Shown: positions 1 to 7,088, counted from the first letter of the stretch. The stretch: DNA of 8,881 nucleotides from Propionibacteriaceae bacterium (GCA_009787035.1 WRGV01000006.1:1-8881); one strand, 5' to 3'. The notes: a model not told the origin generated them from the sequence alone. Translations and numbers: made by a program.

Positions 1-145
1 CCTCGCCCACGAGCGGTTCGGCGCCCGGTGTGGGCTCACCGCCCGAGGACGCCTGCGCGTCGATCAGGCGGGCGGCCTCGGCGGTGTCGATGGCACCGCT
101 GGCCAGCCGCTCCAGAATCTGCATCAATTCCTGATGATCAGCCAT
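1..145 (-). CDS. SHOCT-like-domain protein, N-terminal fragment (cut by left window edge)
   Basis: The first 48 codons of a gene that runs off the left edge. The protein starts MADHQELMQILERLASGAID and continues with TAEAARLIDA, then a Gly/Pro/Glu-rich linker. The short helical pattern (I-L-E-x-L-A-x-G-x-I-x-x-x-E-A-x-x-L-I) resembles the SHOCT-like N-terminal segment found in YvlB/LiaX-type proteins and in actinobacterial DUF4097 'toastrack' proteins. That is a family resemblance by pattern only; the body of the protein is not visible. No Shine-Dalgarno precedes the ATG. Instead a TACCAT -10 hexamer ends 7 bases upstream of the A, so a leaderless mRNA is likely. No other in-frame start lies close by. 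The 36-bp gap after the AI-2E gene contains a palindrome overlapping the promoter, so this gene probably has its own regulated transcript. What it does is unknown. Confidence 0.6.
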   Translation of the reverse strand, partial: MADHQELMQILERLASGAIDTAEAARLIDAQASSGGEPTPGAEPLVGE

Positions 146-151
146 ACCACA

Positions 152-157
152 ATGGTA
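152..157 (-). promoter_or_regulatory. Probable -10 box of a leaderless promoter for the SHOCT-like gene
   Basis: On the - strand the hexamer TACCAT (TANNNT type) is followed by six bases (TGTGGT), then the A of the ATG at 145, which is the spacing expected when transcription starts at the start codon. No ribosome-binding site is present, which agrees. The -35 region (about 174-180, TTCCAG or CTTCCA by spacer) is poor and overlaps the end of the AI-2E gene. The transcript start is inferred, not shown. Confidence 0.5.
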
Positions 158-173
158 AGTGCATCTTGCACTT
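157..173. promoter_or_regulatory. Perfect 17-bp palindrome, probable repressor operator
   Basis: The sequence AAGTGCATCTTGCACTT has two perfect 7-bp arms (AAGTGCA/TGCACTT) around a 3-bp centre. It fills the spacer between the putative -35 and -10 of the leaderless promoter and shares one base with the -10 hexamer. A dimeric regulator bound here would block RNA polymerase. No T-run follows on either strand, which argues against a terminator. The regulator is not in this window; PadR-, TetR- or GntR-type dimers are possible, and no sequence evidence separates them. Confidence 0.55.
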
Positions 174-181
174 CTGGAAGA

Positions 182-1462
182 TCACGGATCAACATTGGGC
201 GTGACGGACGGTCTCACCGGCTCGCGGTGCCGCGCCATCTCGCGGATGATGCCGTTGGCCATCGCGACGAGCGGGATCGCAAACACGCCGCCCGGGATGC
301 CGGCGATCACGATGCCGATGGCGATGCTGACCAGCACGACCAGCGGATGGATGTTCACCGCGCGGCTGAGCAGCAGCGGCTGCATGATGTGCACCTCGCC
401 CTCCAGCACGAGGATGAACACCGCCAGCATGATCAACGCCTTGACCCACCCGAGCGTGGCGAGCACGACGATCACACCCACGGCCCCGGCGGTCAGCGCC
501 CCGACCATCGGGACGAACGCGCACACGAACGTCAGCGCCATGATCGCGACCCACAGGTTGCTGCCCAAGATGGCCGCGCCCAGTCCGGCGCCCGCGCCGT
601 CCACCGCCGCGACGATCACCGCCGCCTTGACGTAACTGACCATCGACAACCAGCCGCTGCGCACCGCCGGCGCCACGCGCACGCGCACGCTGCCCGGCAT
701 CCAGCCGATGACCGTGCGGGCGAAGCGGCGTCCGTCCTTCAGGAAGAAGAACAGCGCGAACAGGCACATGACCAGCCCGGTCAGGAAGTGGCCAAGGGTC
801 GTGCCGGCGGCCGCGACCATGCCGGCGATGCTGTCGCTGCGTTCCTGCAGCATGCTCATCAGGTGCGACGTCCACGCGCTGATCTGATCCTGGCTGATGT
901 GCCAGCGCCCCGTCCCAAGCCAGGCAACCAGGTCATTGAATCCCTTGACCAGCTGCGCGCCCAGATCGCTGGCCTGCGCCCCGATCTGCACGCCGACAAG
1001 CGTCAACAGTCCGCCGACGACGACGATCAGGAACAGCAGGCAGGCCGTCGCCGCCGCCCAGGCCGGCCAGCGCTTGCCGATGAGCCAATGGTTGAGCGGC
1101 TCCAGCGCGGCGGTCAGCAGGAAGGCACAAAACAGCGGCATGACGACCTCGGCGAGGTAGGCGCACAGCAGCCCGACCAGCGCCAGCACCGCGACGACGA
1201 CCAGGATCCGCCAGCCCCACGCGGCCGAGACCCGCAGCGCGCGCGGCACGGTCGCTTCGGCGCTGACCGGCACGTCCGGGTTGACCAGCAGATCGTCGTC
1301 GTCCATCGGCGCGACATCGTCCACCTCGGACGGACGGCGCTCCAACCAGCCCAGGTAGCGCCGACGGCGCGGCGGTTGCTCGGGTGCCGCGGGCTCGGAC
1401 ACCGTGCGGTGGGACGACCCGGGGCCGCCCACCGGATCATCACAGGGCTGTGTGGTCGTCAT
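182..1462 (-). CDS. AI-2E family transporter (multi-pass membrane protein)
   Basis: A 426-residue integral membrane protein of the AI-2E transporter family (DUF20/PF01594 type). Residues 1-75 are soluble, Pro-rich then acidic. Hydrophobic segments follow at about 84-120 (two helices), 133-158 and 220-241, then several between about 280 and 405, ending in a short basic tail. The family pattern is visible as [11 protein letters not shown] (315-325), a charged [12 protein letters not shown] stretch (354-365) and [11 protein letters not shown] (388-398). The long hydrophilic stretch between helices three and four (about 160-215) is also typical. Family members include proposed autoinducer-2 exporters and Na+/H+ antiporters, so the substrate is open. 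I chose the ATG at 1462 because a GGAAGGAGG run precedes it, though only 3-4 bases away, which is close. An upstream ATG at 1507 has no good ribosome site. It diverges from ung across 179 bp. Confidence 0.85.
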   Translation of the reverse strand: MTTTQPCDDPVGGPGSSHRTVSEPAAPEQPPRRRRYLGWLERRPSEVDDVAPMDDDDLLVNPDVPVSAEATVPRALRVSAAWGWRILVVVAVLALVGLLCAYLAEVVMPLFCAFLLTAALEPLNHWLIGKRWPAWAAATACLLFLIVVVGGLLTLVGVQIGAQASDLGAQLVKGFNDLVAWLGTGRWHISQDQISAWTSHLMSMLQERSDSIAGMVAAAGTTLGHFLTGLVMCLFALFFFLKDGRRFARTVIGWMPGSVRVRVAPAVRSGWLSMVSYVKAAVIVAAVDGAGAGLGAAILGSNLWVAIMALTFVCAFVPMVGALTAGAVGVIVVLATLGWVKALIMLAVFILVLEGEVHIMQPLLLSRAVNIHPLVVLVSIAIGIVIAGIPGGVFAIPLVAMANGIIREMARHREPVRPSVTPNVDP

Positions 1463-1586
1463 CGCCCTCCTTCCGCGCAACGCTGTCTGCCCACCATCCT
1501 GCCTCATCCCACCGACAGTTCCATGCCCCGGCCCCGGCGCGGCCCGGATCGGCCCCGATGTGTCACCCGCGCCGACGCACAACCGC

Positions 1587-1592
1587 TAGGGT
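1587..1592 (+). promoter_or_regulatory. Probable -10 box for ung
   Basis: TAGGGT matches the TANNNT form of actinobacterial housekeeping -10 elements and lies about 50 bases before the ung start, giving a 5' leader of about 43 nt. No convincing -35 hexamer is found 16-18 bp upstream. No clear promoter for the divergent AI-2E gene was seen in the same 179-bp gap. Confidence 0.45.
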
Positions 1593-1641
1593 GGAACGCG
1601 CGCAACCCGATGCCGCGCCCATCGCCGAAAGGAGCATGCAC

Positions 1642-2328
1642 ATGCCGGCCCAGCCACTGTCCGACCTGGTGGCACCCGACTGGGCCGCGGCCCTGGCCGG
1701 GCAGGAGGCCCAGATCCACGCCATGGGGCAGTTCCTGCGCGCCGAGCTCGCCGCCGGGCGCGGCTATCTGCCGGCCGGCAACGCCGTGCTGCGCGCATTC
1801 ACGCGCCCGCTGGCACAGGTGCGCGTCCTGGTCGTCGGGCAGGACCCGTACCCCACCCCCGGCCATCCGGTGGGCCTGAGTTTCGCCGTCAACCGGGACG
1901 TGCGCCCGCTGCCCAAGAGCCTGGTCAACATCTACCGCGAGCTGTCGAACGACCTGGGGATCCCACCCTGCCCGCACGGCGACCTGACCGGCTGGTTCGA
2001 GCATGGCGTGCTGCTGCTCAACAGGGTGCTCACGGTGCGCCCCGGCGCGCCCGGATCGCACCGCAGCAAGGGCTGGGAACCCGTGACGCAGGCCGCCATC
2101 GAGGCGCTGGCCGCGCGCGGCGGCCCACTGGTCGCCATCCTGTGGGGCCGCGATGCGCAGACGTTGCAGCCCCTGCTGACCGGCGCCGGCATCGACTGCA
2201 TCACCAGCCCGCACCCCTCGCCGCTGTCCGCGTCGTCCGGATTCTTCGGCTCCCGGCCCTTCAGTCGCGCCAACGCGTCCCTGGAGGCTCAGGGCGCCGA
2301 TCCCATCACCTGGGCCCTGCCGAGCTAG
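1642..2328 (+). CDS. ung: Uracil-DNA glycosylase, family 1
   Basis: Removes uracil from DNA (from cytosine deamination or dUTP incorporation) by cutting the N-glycosidic bond, the first step of base-excision repair. At 228 residues it has the usual length. Visible motifs are GQDPYP at 66-71 with the water-activating Asp68, Phe81 for uracil stacking, [12 protein letters not shown] at 124-135 with the uracil-reading Asn127, and HPSPLSA at 181-187 with catalytic His181 and the intercalating Leu185. The final [11 protein letters not shown] is standard. [16 protein letters not shown] is the actinobacterial form (enterobacterial Ung has His after Tyr). The ATG at 1642 is chosen over the one at 1636 because AAAGGAG (1628-1634) is 7 bases from it but only 1 base from the other. 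It converges on ylxR with 86 bp between stops. Confidence 0.97.
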   Translation: MPAQPLSDLVAPDWAAALAGQEAQIHAMGQFLRAELAAGRGYLPAGNAVLRAFTRPLAQVRVLVVGQDPYPTPGHPVGLSFAVNRDVRPLPKSLVNIYRELSNDLGIPPCPHGDLTGWFEHGVLLLNRVLTVRPGAPGSHRSKGWEPVTQAAIEALAARGGPLVAILWGRDAQTLQPLLTGAGIDCITSPHPSPLSASSGFFGSRPFSRANASLEAQGADPITWALPS

Positions 2329-2414
2329 ACCCGGCGTGCGCTGCGGTGCGGTCCCGCTTGCCTACCGCCACAAAGACGGCGCGGCTCCGACGCCTTGCTC
2401 ACGCCAGGGGCAGG
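2329..2414. other. Intergenic gap between the convergent ends of ung and ylxR
   Basis: 86 bp with no gene. This is where infB would be expected to follow ylxR in the standard operon; no coding remnant of InfB is visible. It holds GC-rich inverted repeats that may end both transcripts, of which 2378-2394 is the better one. Confidence 0.8.
2378..2394 (-). terminator. Weak hairpin after ylxR, possible terminator
   Basis: Read on the - strand, GGCGTCGGAGCCGCGCC can form a 5-bp stem (four GC pairs and one GT) with a 7-base loop, followed by GTCTTTGT. It lies about 20 bases past the ylxR stop. The stem is short and the T-tract broken, so this is a tentative call. Confidence 0.3.
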
Positions 2415-2657
2415 TCACGGTGTCACGCGGCAGCGCAGCGCGCGCGGGAACGCCTTGCGGGCGATGGCCTTGTCCCAACAGGCCGGATCGTCGTGCACCC
2501 AGGCGCCCCGCCCGGGCGCCGAGGCACTCGGATCGGGCGTCAGCCGCCCGTCCACGGCGACGAACCGGCGCAGGCGGGCGCGTTCATCGCGGCGCCGACA
2601 TCCCACGCACGTGCGCACCGGCCCCGACGCCGTCGCGCTCTTCCCCCCGCGCGACAT
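2415..2657 (-). CDS. ylxR: YlxR (DUF448) family RNA-binding protein
   Basis: An 80-residue basic protein of the YlxR family, normally encoded between nusA and infB. Family features are RTCVGCRRRD (15-24), an LRRFV strand (29-33), and PGRGAWVH (48-55) followed by a C-terminal helix rich in Lys/Arg. Known family roles include RNA binding; in Firmicutes members have been described as RNase P modulators (RnpM), and elsewhere YlxR affects transcription. The ATG is the only possible start near here: the codon just before it is the in-frame TGA of nusA. No Shine-Dalgarno is evident, so translation probably depends on ribosomes finishing nusA. It is the last gene of the cluster because infB does not follow. 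Confidence 0.9.
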   Translation of the reverse strand: MSRGGKSATASGPVRTCVGCRRRDERARLRRFVAVDGRLTPDPSASAPGRGAWVHDDPACWDKAIARKAFPRALRCRVTP

Positions 2658-3647
2658 TCAGGCCGCGTCGTCCGCGTCCGGATGCCCGCTGTCGGGACGG
2701 ATGTCGATGCGCCAGCCGGTCAGCCGGGCGGCGAGCCGGGCGTTCTGGCCCTCGCGCCCGATGGCCAGCGACAGCTGGTAGTCGGGCACGATCACGCACA
2801 CGGTCTTGGCGGCCGCGTCCACGATCGTCACGCTCGACACCTTCGCCGGGCTGAGCGCGTTGGCCACGAAGGTCGCCGGATCGTCCGACCAGTCGACGAT
2901 GTCGATCTTCTCTTCGTTCAGCTCGTGCATCACGTTGCGCACGCGCGCGCCCATCGCGCCGATGCATGCACCCTTGGCCGACACGTCCGGATTGTTGCTC
3001 CACACCGCGATCTTGCTGCGGTGCCCGGCCTCGCGGGCGATCTCCTTGATCTCGACGACGCCCTGCTCGATCTCGGGCACCTCCAGCGCGAACAGCTTGC
3101 GCACGAGCCCGGGGTGTGTCCGCGACACGATGACCTGCGGCCCCCGCAGCTCCTTGCGCACCGTCACGACATAGACGCGCATGCGCTTGCCATGGGGGTA
3201 TTCCTCGCCGGGGGTCTGCTCGGCGACCGGCATGACCGCCTCGATGCTGCCCAGATCGACCCGCACCGTGCGAGAGTCGCGGTCCTGCTGCACGACGCCC
3301 GTGACGATGTCGCCCTCCACGCCGGCGAACTTGCCGTACTTCTGCTCGTCCTCGGCCTCGCGCAGCCGCTGCAGGATCACCTGCCGCGCCGTGGCCGCCG
3401 CGACCCGTCCGAATCCCTCGGGCGTGTCGTCCACCTCGCCGACCGCCTGGCCCTGTTCGTCCAGCTCCGGGACGAGCACGTGCACCTTGCCGGTCTTGCG
3501 GTCCAGCTCCACGCGCGCGCCCGGCTGCGCGTGTTCGGTCTTCTCGTAGGCCCCGTACAGCGCATCCTCCAGCGTGCGCACCAGGTAGTCGAGCGGTATC
3601 TCCTTGTCCCGCTCGATGCCCCGCAGCACAGCCATGTCGATATCCAT
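2658..3647 (-). CDS. nusA: Transcription termination/antitermination factor NusA
   Basis: Binds RNA polymerase and nascent RNA, affecting pausing, termination and rRNA antitermination. At 329 residues it is the short form without the C-terminal acidic repeats of enterobacterial NusA. Order: N-terminal polymerase-binding domain (about 1-103), S1 domain starting at [13 protein letters not shown] (105-117) and running to about 175, the conserved [10 protein letters not shown] linker (177-186), KH1 (about 210-270, [14 protein letters not shown] 226-239) and KH2 (about 275-320, [15 protein letters not shown] 295-309). The ATG at 3647 has GGAGGA at 3655-3660, 7 bases upstream, and this site overlaps the end of rimP. 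One codon (GCG) separates it from the rimP stop. The downstream stop TGA is followed at once by the ylxR ATG in the same frame. A second ATG at codon 5 is possible but worse placed. Confidence 0.97.
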   Translation of the reverse strand: MDIDMAVLRGIERDKEIPLDYLVRTLEDALYGAYEKTEHAQPGARVELDRKTGKVHVLVPELDEQGQAVGEVDDTPEGFGRVAAATARQVILQRLREAEDEQKYGKFAGVEGDIVTGVVQQDRDSRTVRVDLGSIEAVMPVAEQTPGEEYPHGKRMRVYVVTVRKELRGPQVIVSRTHPGLVRKLFALEVPEIEQGVVEIKEIAREAGHRSKIAVWSNNPDVSAKGACIGAMGARVRNVMHELNEEKIDIVDWSDDPATFVANALSPAKVSSVTIVDAAAKTVCVIVPDYQLSLAIGREGQNARLAARLTGWRIDIRPDSGHPDADDAA

Positions 3648-3650
3648 CGC

Positions 3651-4163
3651 CTAATCCTCCCCATCCGGTGCGATGACAGTGTCCTCGTCGTCCGACTCCG
3701 GTTCGGACGACGGCATGCGCTTCAGTTCGACCTGCACGACCGCCTTGGCGATCCCGGTGTAGGCGAAGGTGCCGCTCTCCAGCTCCACCTGGGCATCGTC
3801 GGCGCCGACGATGCGGCCGAGGACGGACGTGCCGTCGCGCAGGTCGAGCGCGACCAGCCGACCTCGGTTGCGGCGGAAGTGCGCGGGCGTGGTCAGCGGG
3901 CGGTTCGTGCCGCGCGAGCTGACTTCGAGGGTGTACGGATCGTTGCCTGTGACCTTGGGCGCATCATCGAGCGCCCGCGAGATGAGCTTCGTGGCTTCGG
4001 CGATCTGGTCCAGCGTCGGGCCGGTGCCGTCGGGGCCGTCCCCATCCAGCCGGATGCGCAGCAGCGGATGCGACGCGGATCCGCGCACCTCAATCGAGTC
4101 GATCTCCAGATCGACCGGTGCGACGACAGGGGCCAGCAAGGCCGACAGCGCCGGCTCATTCAT
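3651..4163 (-). CDS. rimP: Ribosome maturation factor RimP
   Basis: Assists maturation of the 30S ribosomal subunit. The 170-residue protein has the two expected parts: an N-terminal alpha/beta domain (about 1-88) with DLEIDSIEVRG (18-28) and the EATKLISRALDD helix, then LEVSSRGTNRPL leading into HFRRNRGRLVAL, which begins the C-terminal SH3-like barrel. The tail is highly acidic (ESDDEDTVIAPDGED), possibly disordered. The ATG at 4163 is preceded by AGGAGG at 4171-4176 with 7 bases between; a GTG directly before it is possible but less well spaced. It is first in the rimP-nusA-ylxR unit, in the same frame as nusA. Most family members have Pro where this one has Arg in the SSRG turn, a variation I believe occurs among actinobacteria. 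Confidence 0.93.
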   Translation of the reverse strand: MNEPALSALLAPVVAPVDLEIDSIEVRGSASHPLLRIRLDGDGPDGTGPTLDQIAEATKLISRALDDAPKVTGNDPYTLEVSSRGTNRPLTTPAHFRRNRGRLVALDLRDGTSVLGRIVGADDAQVELESGTFAYTGIAKAVVQVELKRMPSSEPESDDEDTVIAPDGED

Positions 4164-4242
4164 CACGGGGCCTCCTGTTGTCAGATTCGGTTGTAGGTCC
4201 GGCATCACCCGGGGTGCCGCATCCCCGCCGCAGCACCGCACC

Positions 4243-4248
4243 AGCATA
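4243..4248 (-). promoter_or_regulatory. Probable -10 box for the rimP-nusA-ylxR unit
   Basis: TATGCT on the - strand is the best -10 match in the gap between proS and rimP, about 80 bases before the rimP ATG, giving a leader of roughly 70 nt. No clear -35 is seen. Together with the hairpin at the proS stop it suggests rimP-nusA-ylxR starts its own transcript. Confidence 0.5.
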
Positions 4249-4291
4249 GCGGGCGATGCGAAGATTCCTGCTGACGCCGTGGGACAGGCTG

Positions 4292-4316
4292 CGGCGACGT
4301 GCGCGGGCGTCCGCCG
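4292..4316 (-). terminator. GC-rich hairpin at the end of proS, probable terminator
   Basis: Directly after the proS TAG, the - strand can fold CGGCGGACG against CGTCGCCG: eight pairs with one bulged G and an 8-base loop. No T-run follows. Actinobacterial terminators often lack one, so termination is plausible but unproven; it could also be an mRNA 3'-end stabiliser. Confidence 0.45.
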
Positions 4317-6092
4317 CTAGCGCTCAACCTCGGCGAGCACCTGGGCCAGCGCCTCGTCCACGGGCACCTCGCGGGCCGTGCCCGACTTGCGGTCGCGGAT
4401 CTCGACCACACCCTGGGCCAGGCCGCGGCCGACGACGACGATGGTCGGCATGCCGAGCAGCTCGGCGTCGGCGAACTTGACGCCCGGAGACGCCTTGCGG
4501 TCGTCGTACAGCACCGCCACGCCCGCATCGTCCAGGCCCTGGCACAGCTGCTGCGCCGCCTCGAACACCGCCGCATCCTTGCCGGTGGCCACGACCATGA
4601 CGTCGTAGGGCGCGACCTGGCGCGGCCAGCACAGGCCGCGCTCGTCGTAGGTATCCTCGGCGATCGCGGCCAGCGCGCGCGTCACACCCAGGCCGTAGCT
4701 GCCCATGATCGCGGTGACCAGCTTGCCGTTCGGGTCGAGCACCTTGAGGCCGAGCGCCTCGGCGTACTTGTAGCCGAGCTGGAAGATGTGGCCGATCTCG
4801 ATGCCGCGGGCCAGCTTCAGCGGGCCCGAACCGTCGGGGGCCGGATCGCCCTCGCGCACCTCGGCCACGTCGATCGTGCCGTCGGCGGTGAAGTCGCGCC
4901 CGGCGACCAGGTCGAGGCAGTGGTGGCCGTCCTCGTTGGCGCCGCTGACCCAGGTCGTACCGGGGGCCACGCGCGGGTCGAGCAGGTAGCGCACGCCGGC
5001 CGGGGCGTCCTCACCGAGGAACTGCGCGCCGTCCTTCATCGGGCCAATGTATCCCCTGGCCAGCTGCGGATACGCGGCAAAGTCGTCCTCGGTGAACGCG
5101 TCGGGTTCCCCGGGGGCAACGGCGACCTCCAGCCGCTTGTCGTCCACCTGGCGGTCCCCCGGCAGCCCGATGACCAGCGGCGTGCGCGTGCCGTCCAGGT
5201 TCTTGATCATGACGACGACGTTCTTCAGCGTGTCGGCCCCCGTCCAGGCCCGACCATCGCTGCGCGGGAAGCGTTCCTCACACATCGCCACCAGCGAATC
5301 GATCGTCGGCACGTCGGGCGTGTCCTCGACGTGCGCGGCCGGGGCGTCGTCCCAGGCCTGCGCGGCGGGAGCGGGCGTGACGACGGCCTCGACGTTGGCG
5401 GCGTAGCCCCCGTCGCTGTAGACGAACGTGTCCTCGCCGTTGGGGCTGACGGCCTGGAACTCCTCGGAGGCCGAGCCCCCCATCGCCCCGGCGTCGGCCT
5501 TGACGATCACGTAGTGGAAGCCGAGGCGGTCGAAGATGCGGCAGTACGCGTCGCGCATCTGCTGGTAGGCGCGCTCCAGGCCGGCGCGGTCAATGTCGAA
5601 CGTGTAGGCGTCCTTCATCACGAACTCGCGGCCGCGGATGACGCCGGCGCGCGGACGCGCCTCGTCGCGGTACTTGGTCTGAATCTGGTACAGGTTGAGC
5701 GGCAGGTCCTTGTACGAGGAGCACAGGTCCTTGACCAGCAGCGTGAACATCTCCTCGTGCGTCGGCCCGAGCAGCATGTCGGCGCCCTTGCGATCCTTGA
5801 GGCGGAACAGGTTGTCGCCGTACTCCGTCCAGCGGTTGGTCGCCTCGTACGGCTCGCGCGGCAGCAGCGCCGGGAACCGGACCTCCTGGCCGCCGATGGC
5901 GTCCATCTCTTCGCGCACGATGCGCTCGATCTTGGCCAGCACCGCGATGCCCAGCGGCAGCCAGGTGTAGATGCCCGGGGCCGCGCGGCGGATGTATCCG
6001 GCGCGCACCAGCAGCTTGTGGCTGGGGAATTCGGCGTCGGCCGGCGACTCGCGCAGCGTGCGGACGAACAACTTGGTCATACGGGCGATCAT
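4317..6092 (-). CDS. proS: Prolyl-tRNA synthetase, bacterial type with editing domain
   Basis: Charges tRNA-Pro with proline in the cytoplasm. The 591 residues match the full-length bacterial form. Class II motifs are present: motif 1 region around [11 protein letters not shown] (38-48), motif 2 as [20 protein letters not shown] (141-160), motif 3 as [13 protein letters not shown] (464-476). The long insertion between motifs 2 and 3 (about 225-400) is the editing domain that clears Ala-tRNA-Pro, so this is not the shorter eukaryote/archaeon-like type. The anticodon-binding domain starts at VAPYDVMVV (493-501) and runs to the end. The ATG at 6092 has AGGAG at 6099-6103 six bases upstream; the ATG at 6080 (MTKLFVR) would be too far from it. 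A TACCCT box at 6141-6146 probably drives it. No T-box leader is visible. Confidence 0.97.
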   Translation of the reverse strand: MIARMTKLFVRTLRESPADAEFPSHKLLVRAGYIRRAAPGIYTWLPLGIAVLAKIERIVREEMDAIGGQEVRFPALLPREPYEATNRWTEYGDNLFRLKDRKGADMLLGPTHEEMFTLLVKDLCSSYKDLPLNLYQIQTKYRDEARPRAGVIRGREFVMKDAYTFDIDRAGLERAYQQMRDAYCRIFDRLGFHYVIVKADAGAMGGSASEEFQAVSPNGEDTFVYSDGGYAANVEAVVTPAPAAQAWDDAPAAHVEDTPDVPTIDSLVAMCEERFPRSDGRAWTGADTLKNVVVMIKNLDGTRTPLVIGLPGDRQVDDKRLEVAVAPGEPDAFTEDDFAAYPQLARGYIGPMKDGAQFLGEDAPAGVRYLLDPRVAPGTTWVSGANEDGHHCLDLVAGRDFTADGTIDVAEVREGDPAPDGSGPLKLARGIEIGHIFQLGYKYAEALGLKVLDPNGKLVTAIMGSYGLGVTRALAAIAEDTYDERGLCWPRQVAPYDVMVVATGKDAAVFEAAQQLCQGLDDAGVAVLYDDRKASPGVKFADAELLGMPTIVVVGRGLAQGVVEIRDRKSGTAREVPVDEALAQVLAEVER

Positions 6093-6140
6093 GCGTAGCT
6101 CCTGTCAGGCGCGGGCGGACGCACGCGCACAGCGGTACTT

Positions 6141-6146
6141 AGGGTA
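6141..6146 (-). promoter_or_regulatory. Probable -10 box for proS
   Basis: TACCCT on the - strand fits the TANNNT type and lies about 50 bases before the proS ATG, within the 81-bp gap after the HIT gene. The -35 region is not recognisable; it would fall in or near the palindrome at 6162-6173. Confidence 0.4.
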
Positions 6147-6161
6147 GCCCAGGCGTCCAGG

Positions 6162-6173
6162 CGGTCGCGACCG
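6162..6173. repeat. Perfect 12-bp palindrome at the HIT gene stop codon
   Basis: CGGTCGCGACCG is fully self-complementary and abuts the TGA of the HIT gene. As RNA it would give only a 4-bp stem with a CGCG loop, so it is a weak terminator at best. Next to it is a short direct repeat (CCAGGCGT, CCAGGCGG at 6148-6163, + strand). It may be a protein-binding site near the proS promoter or chance in GC-rich DNA. Confidence 0.35.
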
Positions 6174-6593
6174 TCAGTCGCTGACCTGGGCGTAACCCAG
6201 CTCGCGCAGCGCGGCGCGGATCTTCGCGCACGAGTCGGCGAGCTGCTCGGGCGTGGCGCGCTGGGCGCGGGCGAACGTCATCTGATCTTGCCCCCAGGCG
6301 GGCAGCACGTGCAGGTGAAGGTGGTCGACGTCGAACCCGGCGATGATCATGACCGCGCGCGGGGCGTCGTATGCCAACTCGCCGGCCCGCCCGACGGCTT
6401 TGGCGACGACCATGAGATGCCCGAGCAGGTCGTCGGGCGCGTCGGTGAACTTGGCCACCTCCAGGCGCGGCACGACCAGCATGTGCCCGGGCGTGATGGG
6501 GTCGATGGAGGCGAAGACGACGCACTGGTCGTCCTTCCAGACGAAGTTGCCCGGCAGCTCGCCTTCGATGATCTTGGTGAACAACGTGCTCAT
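6174..6593 (-). CDS. HIT (histidine triad) family hydrolase
   Basis: A 139-residue HIT-domain protein; the family hydrolyses or transfers nucleotide monophosphates (for example AMP-lysine or dinucleoside polyphosphates). The triad is DHLHLHVLP (90-98), with His91, His93 and His95; the first is normally part of the relay and the middle one the nucleophile. The N-terminal IIEGELPGNFVWKDD and the strand DPITPGHMLVVPR (31-43) are typical of the Hint branch. Many bacterial members begin with a CxxC zinc-binding pair (CIFC-like); here the same place reads TLFT, so that metal site is absent. The ATG at 6593 has AGGA at 6601-6604, 7 bases upstream. It follows the DUF3040 gene by 42 bp and is probably co-transcribed with it. 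The exact substrate cannot be told from sequence. Confidence 0.93.
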   Translation of the reverse strand: MSTLFTKIIEGELPGNFVWKDDQCVVFASIDPITPGHMLVVPRLEVAKFTDAPDDLLGHLMVVAKAVGRAGELAYDAPRAVMIIAGFDVDHLHLHVLPAWGQDQMTFARAQRATPEQLADSCAKIRAALRELGYAQVSD

Positions 6594-6635
6594 GCAGCCA
6601 TCCTGCCACGTGCCACTGTCAGCGGCCCTTCGGCC

Positions 6636-7007
6636 TCACCAGCCCTGTTCGCGACGCTGGCTCCACCGTTCGCCGAGCCGGTCCATGAAACCGCTGGCGG
6701 CGGCCTCGGCGTGCGGTTGCGCGGGCCTGTCTGCCTGCGGGCGTACGGACGCGGCGGGCATCAGCATCAGCGCGGCGCTGGCCAGCATGACGACGAATCC
6801 CAGGACGCTCAGCACCCAGCCCAGCGTGATGCCGCCGACCAGCGCGGCCAGACCCACGATGAAGCCTGCCACGCATGCCACCAGACGCCCGCCGCGCATC
6901 CGCCGCACCGGCTTGGCGCCAAACTTCTGCGCCAGGTCCGGATCATCGGCAGCCAGCGAAGCCTCCAGCTGATCCAGCAGGCGCTGTTCCTCCTGTGACA
7001 GTGCCAT
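6636..7007 (-). CDS. DUF3040 family membrane protein
   Basis: A 123-residue small membrane protein typical of actinobacteria. The N-terminal MALSQEEQRLLDQLEASL pattern and a following D-P-x-x-A-x-x-F are the hallmark of DUF3040. Two hydrophobic helices lie at about 42-61 and 64-84, joined by a very short loop, so both ends should be on the same side, probably cytoplasmic since RRMRGGR precedes helix one. The tail (85-123) is Ala/Pro/Gln-rich and charged. No function is established for the family. The ATG at 7007 has AGGAGG at 7013-7018, 5 bases upstream. The HIT gene follows after 42 bp. A GGCC/GGCC mini-hairpin right after the stop is too short to end transcription confidently. Confidence 0.85.
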   Translation of the reverse strand: MALSQEEQRLLDQLEASLAADDPDLAQKFGAKPVRRMRGGRLVACVAGFIVGLAALVGGITLGWVLSVLGFVVMLASAALMLMPAASVRPQADRPAQPHAEAAASGFMDRLGERWSQRREQGW

Positions 7008-7034
7008 GGCGACCTCCTCGTCCCGTTGGCCCCC

Positions 7035-7040
7035 AGTTTA
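7035..7040 (-). promoter_or_regulatory. Probable -10 box for the DUF3040-HIT pair
   Basis: TAAACT on the - strand lies 27 bases before the DUF3040 ATG, in the 81-bp gap after polA, and would give a leader of about 20 nt that still includes the AGGAGG site. No clear -35 is seen. No convincing polA terminator was found in the same gap. Confidence 0.4.
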
Positions 7041-7088
7041 CGCCGGGCCGCGGGCAACAGCGCGCGCGCCGTTTCACCTCACAGAACG

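Noticed and set aside
182..1462. Reading the AI-2E gene as a quorum-sensing exporter
   Set aside because: The family name is historical and members have varied substrates; no luxS or other AI-2 gene is in the window.
1548..1559. Short inverted repeat ATCGG-CC-CCGAT in the ung/AI-2E divergent gap
   Set aside because: Only 5-bp arms in GC-rich DNA and not positioned on a recognisable promoter.
1561..1641. Possible LexA/SOS box upstream of ung
   Set aside because: A single GGAAC half-like stretch is present but no matching GTTC half at the spacing of an actinobacterial SOS box.
134..1879. Long + strand open frame across the AI-2E gene and into ung
   Set aside because: Low-complexity Arg/His/Asp-rich product, antisense to a clear membrane protein and out of frame with ung; a GC-bias shadow.
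2142..4196. 684-codon + strand open frame spanning the 3' end of ung and all of ylxR-nusA-rimP
   Set aside because: It overlaps four well-recognised genes and has no recognisable domain; a GC-bias shadow.
4299..6098. Open frame of about 600 codons on the + strand, fully opposite proS
   Set aside because: Its Arg/His/Asp/Val-rich product follows from third-position GC bias on the proS strand; no family motif or ribosome site, and proS is unmistakable.
6093..6173. T-box or riboswitch leader for proS
   Set aside because: The gap is only 81 bp and the predicted leader about 40 nt, too short, with no T-box consensus.
7059..7070. Alternating GC run after polA, possible Z-DNA or terminator
   Set aside because: Such runs are common by chance at this GC content and no stem-loop with T-run is formed.
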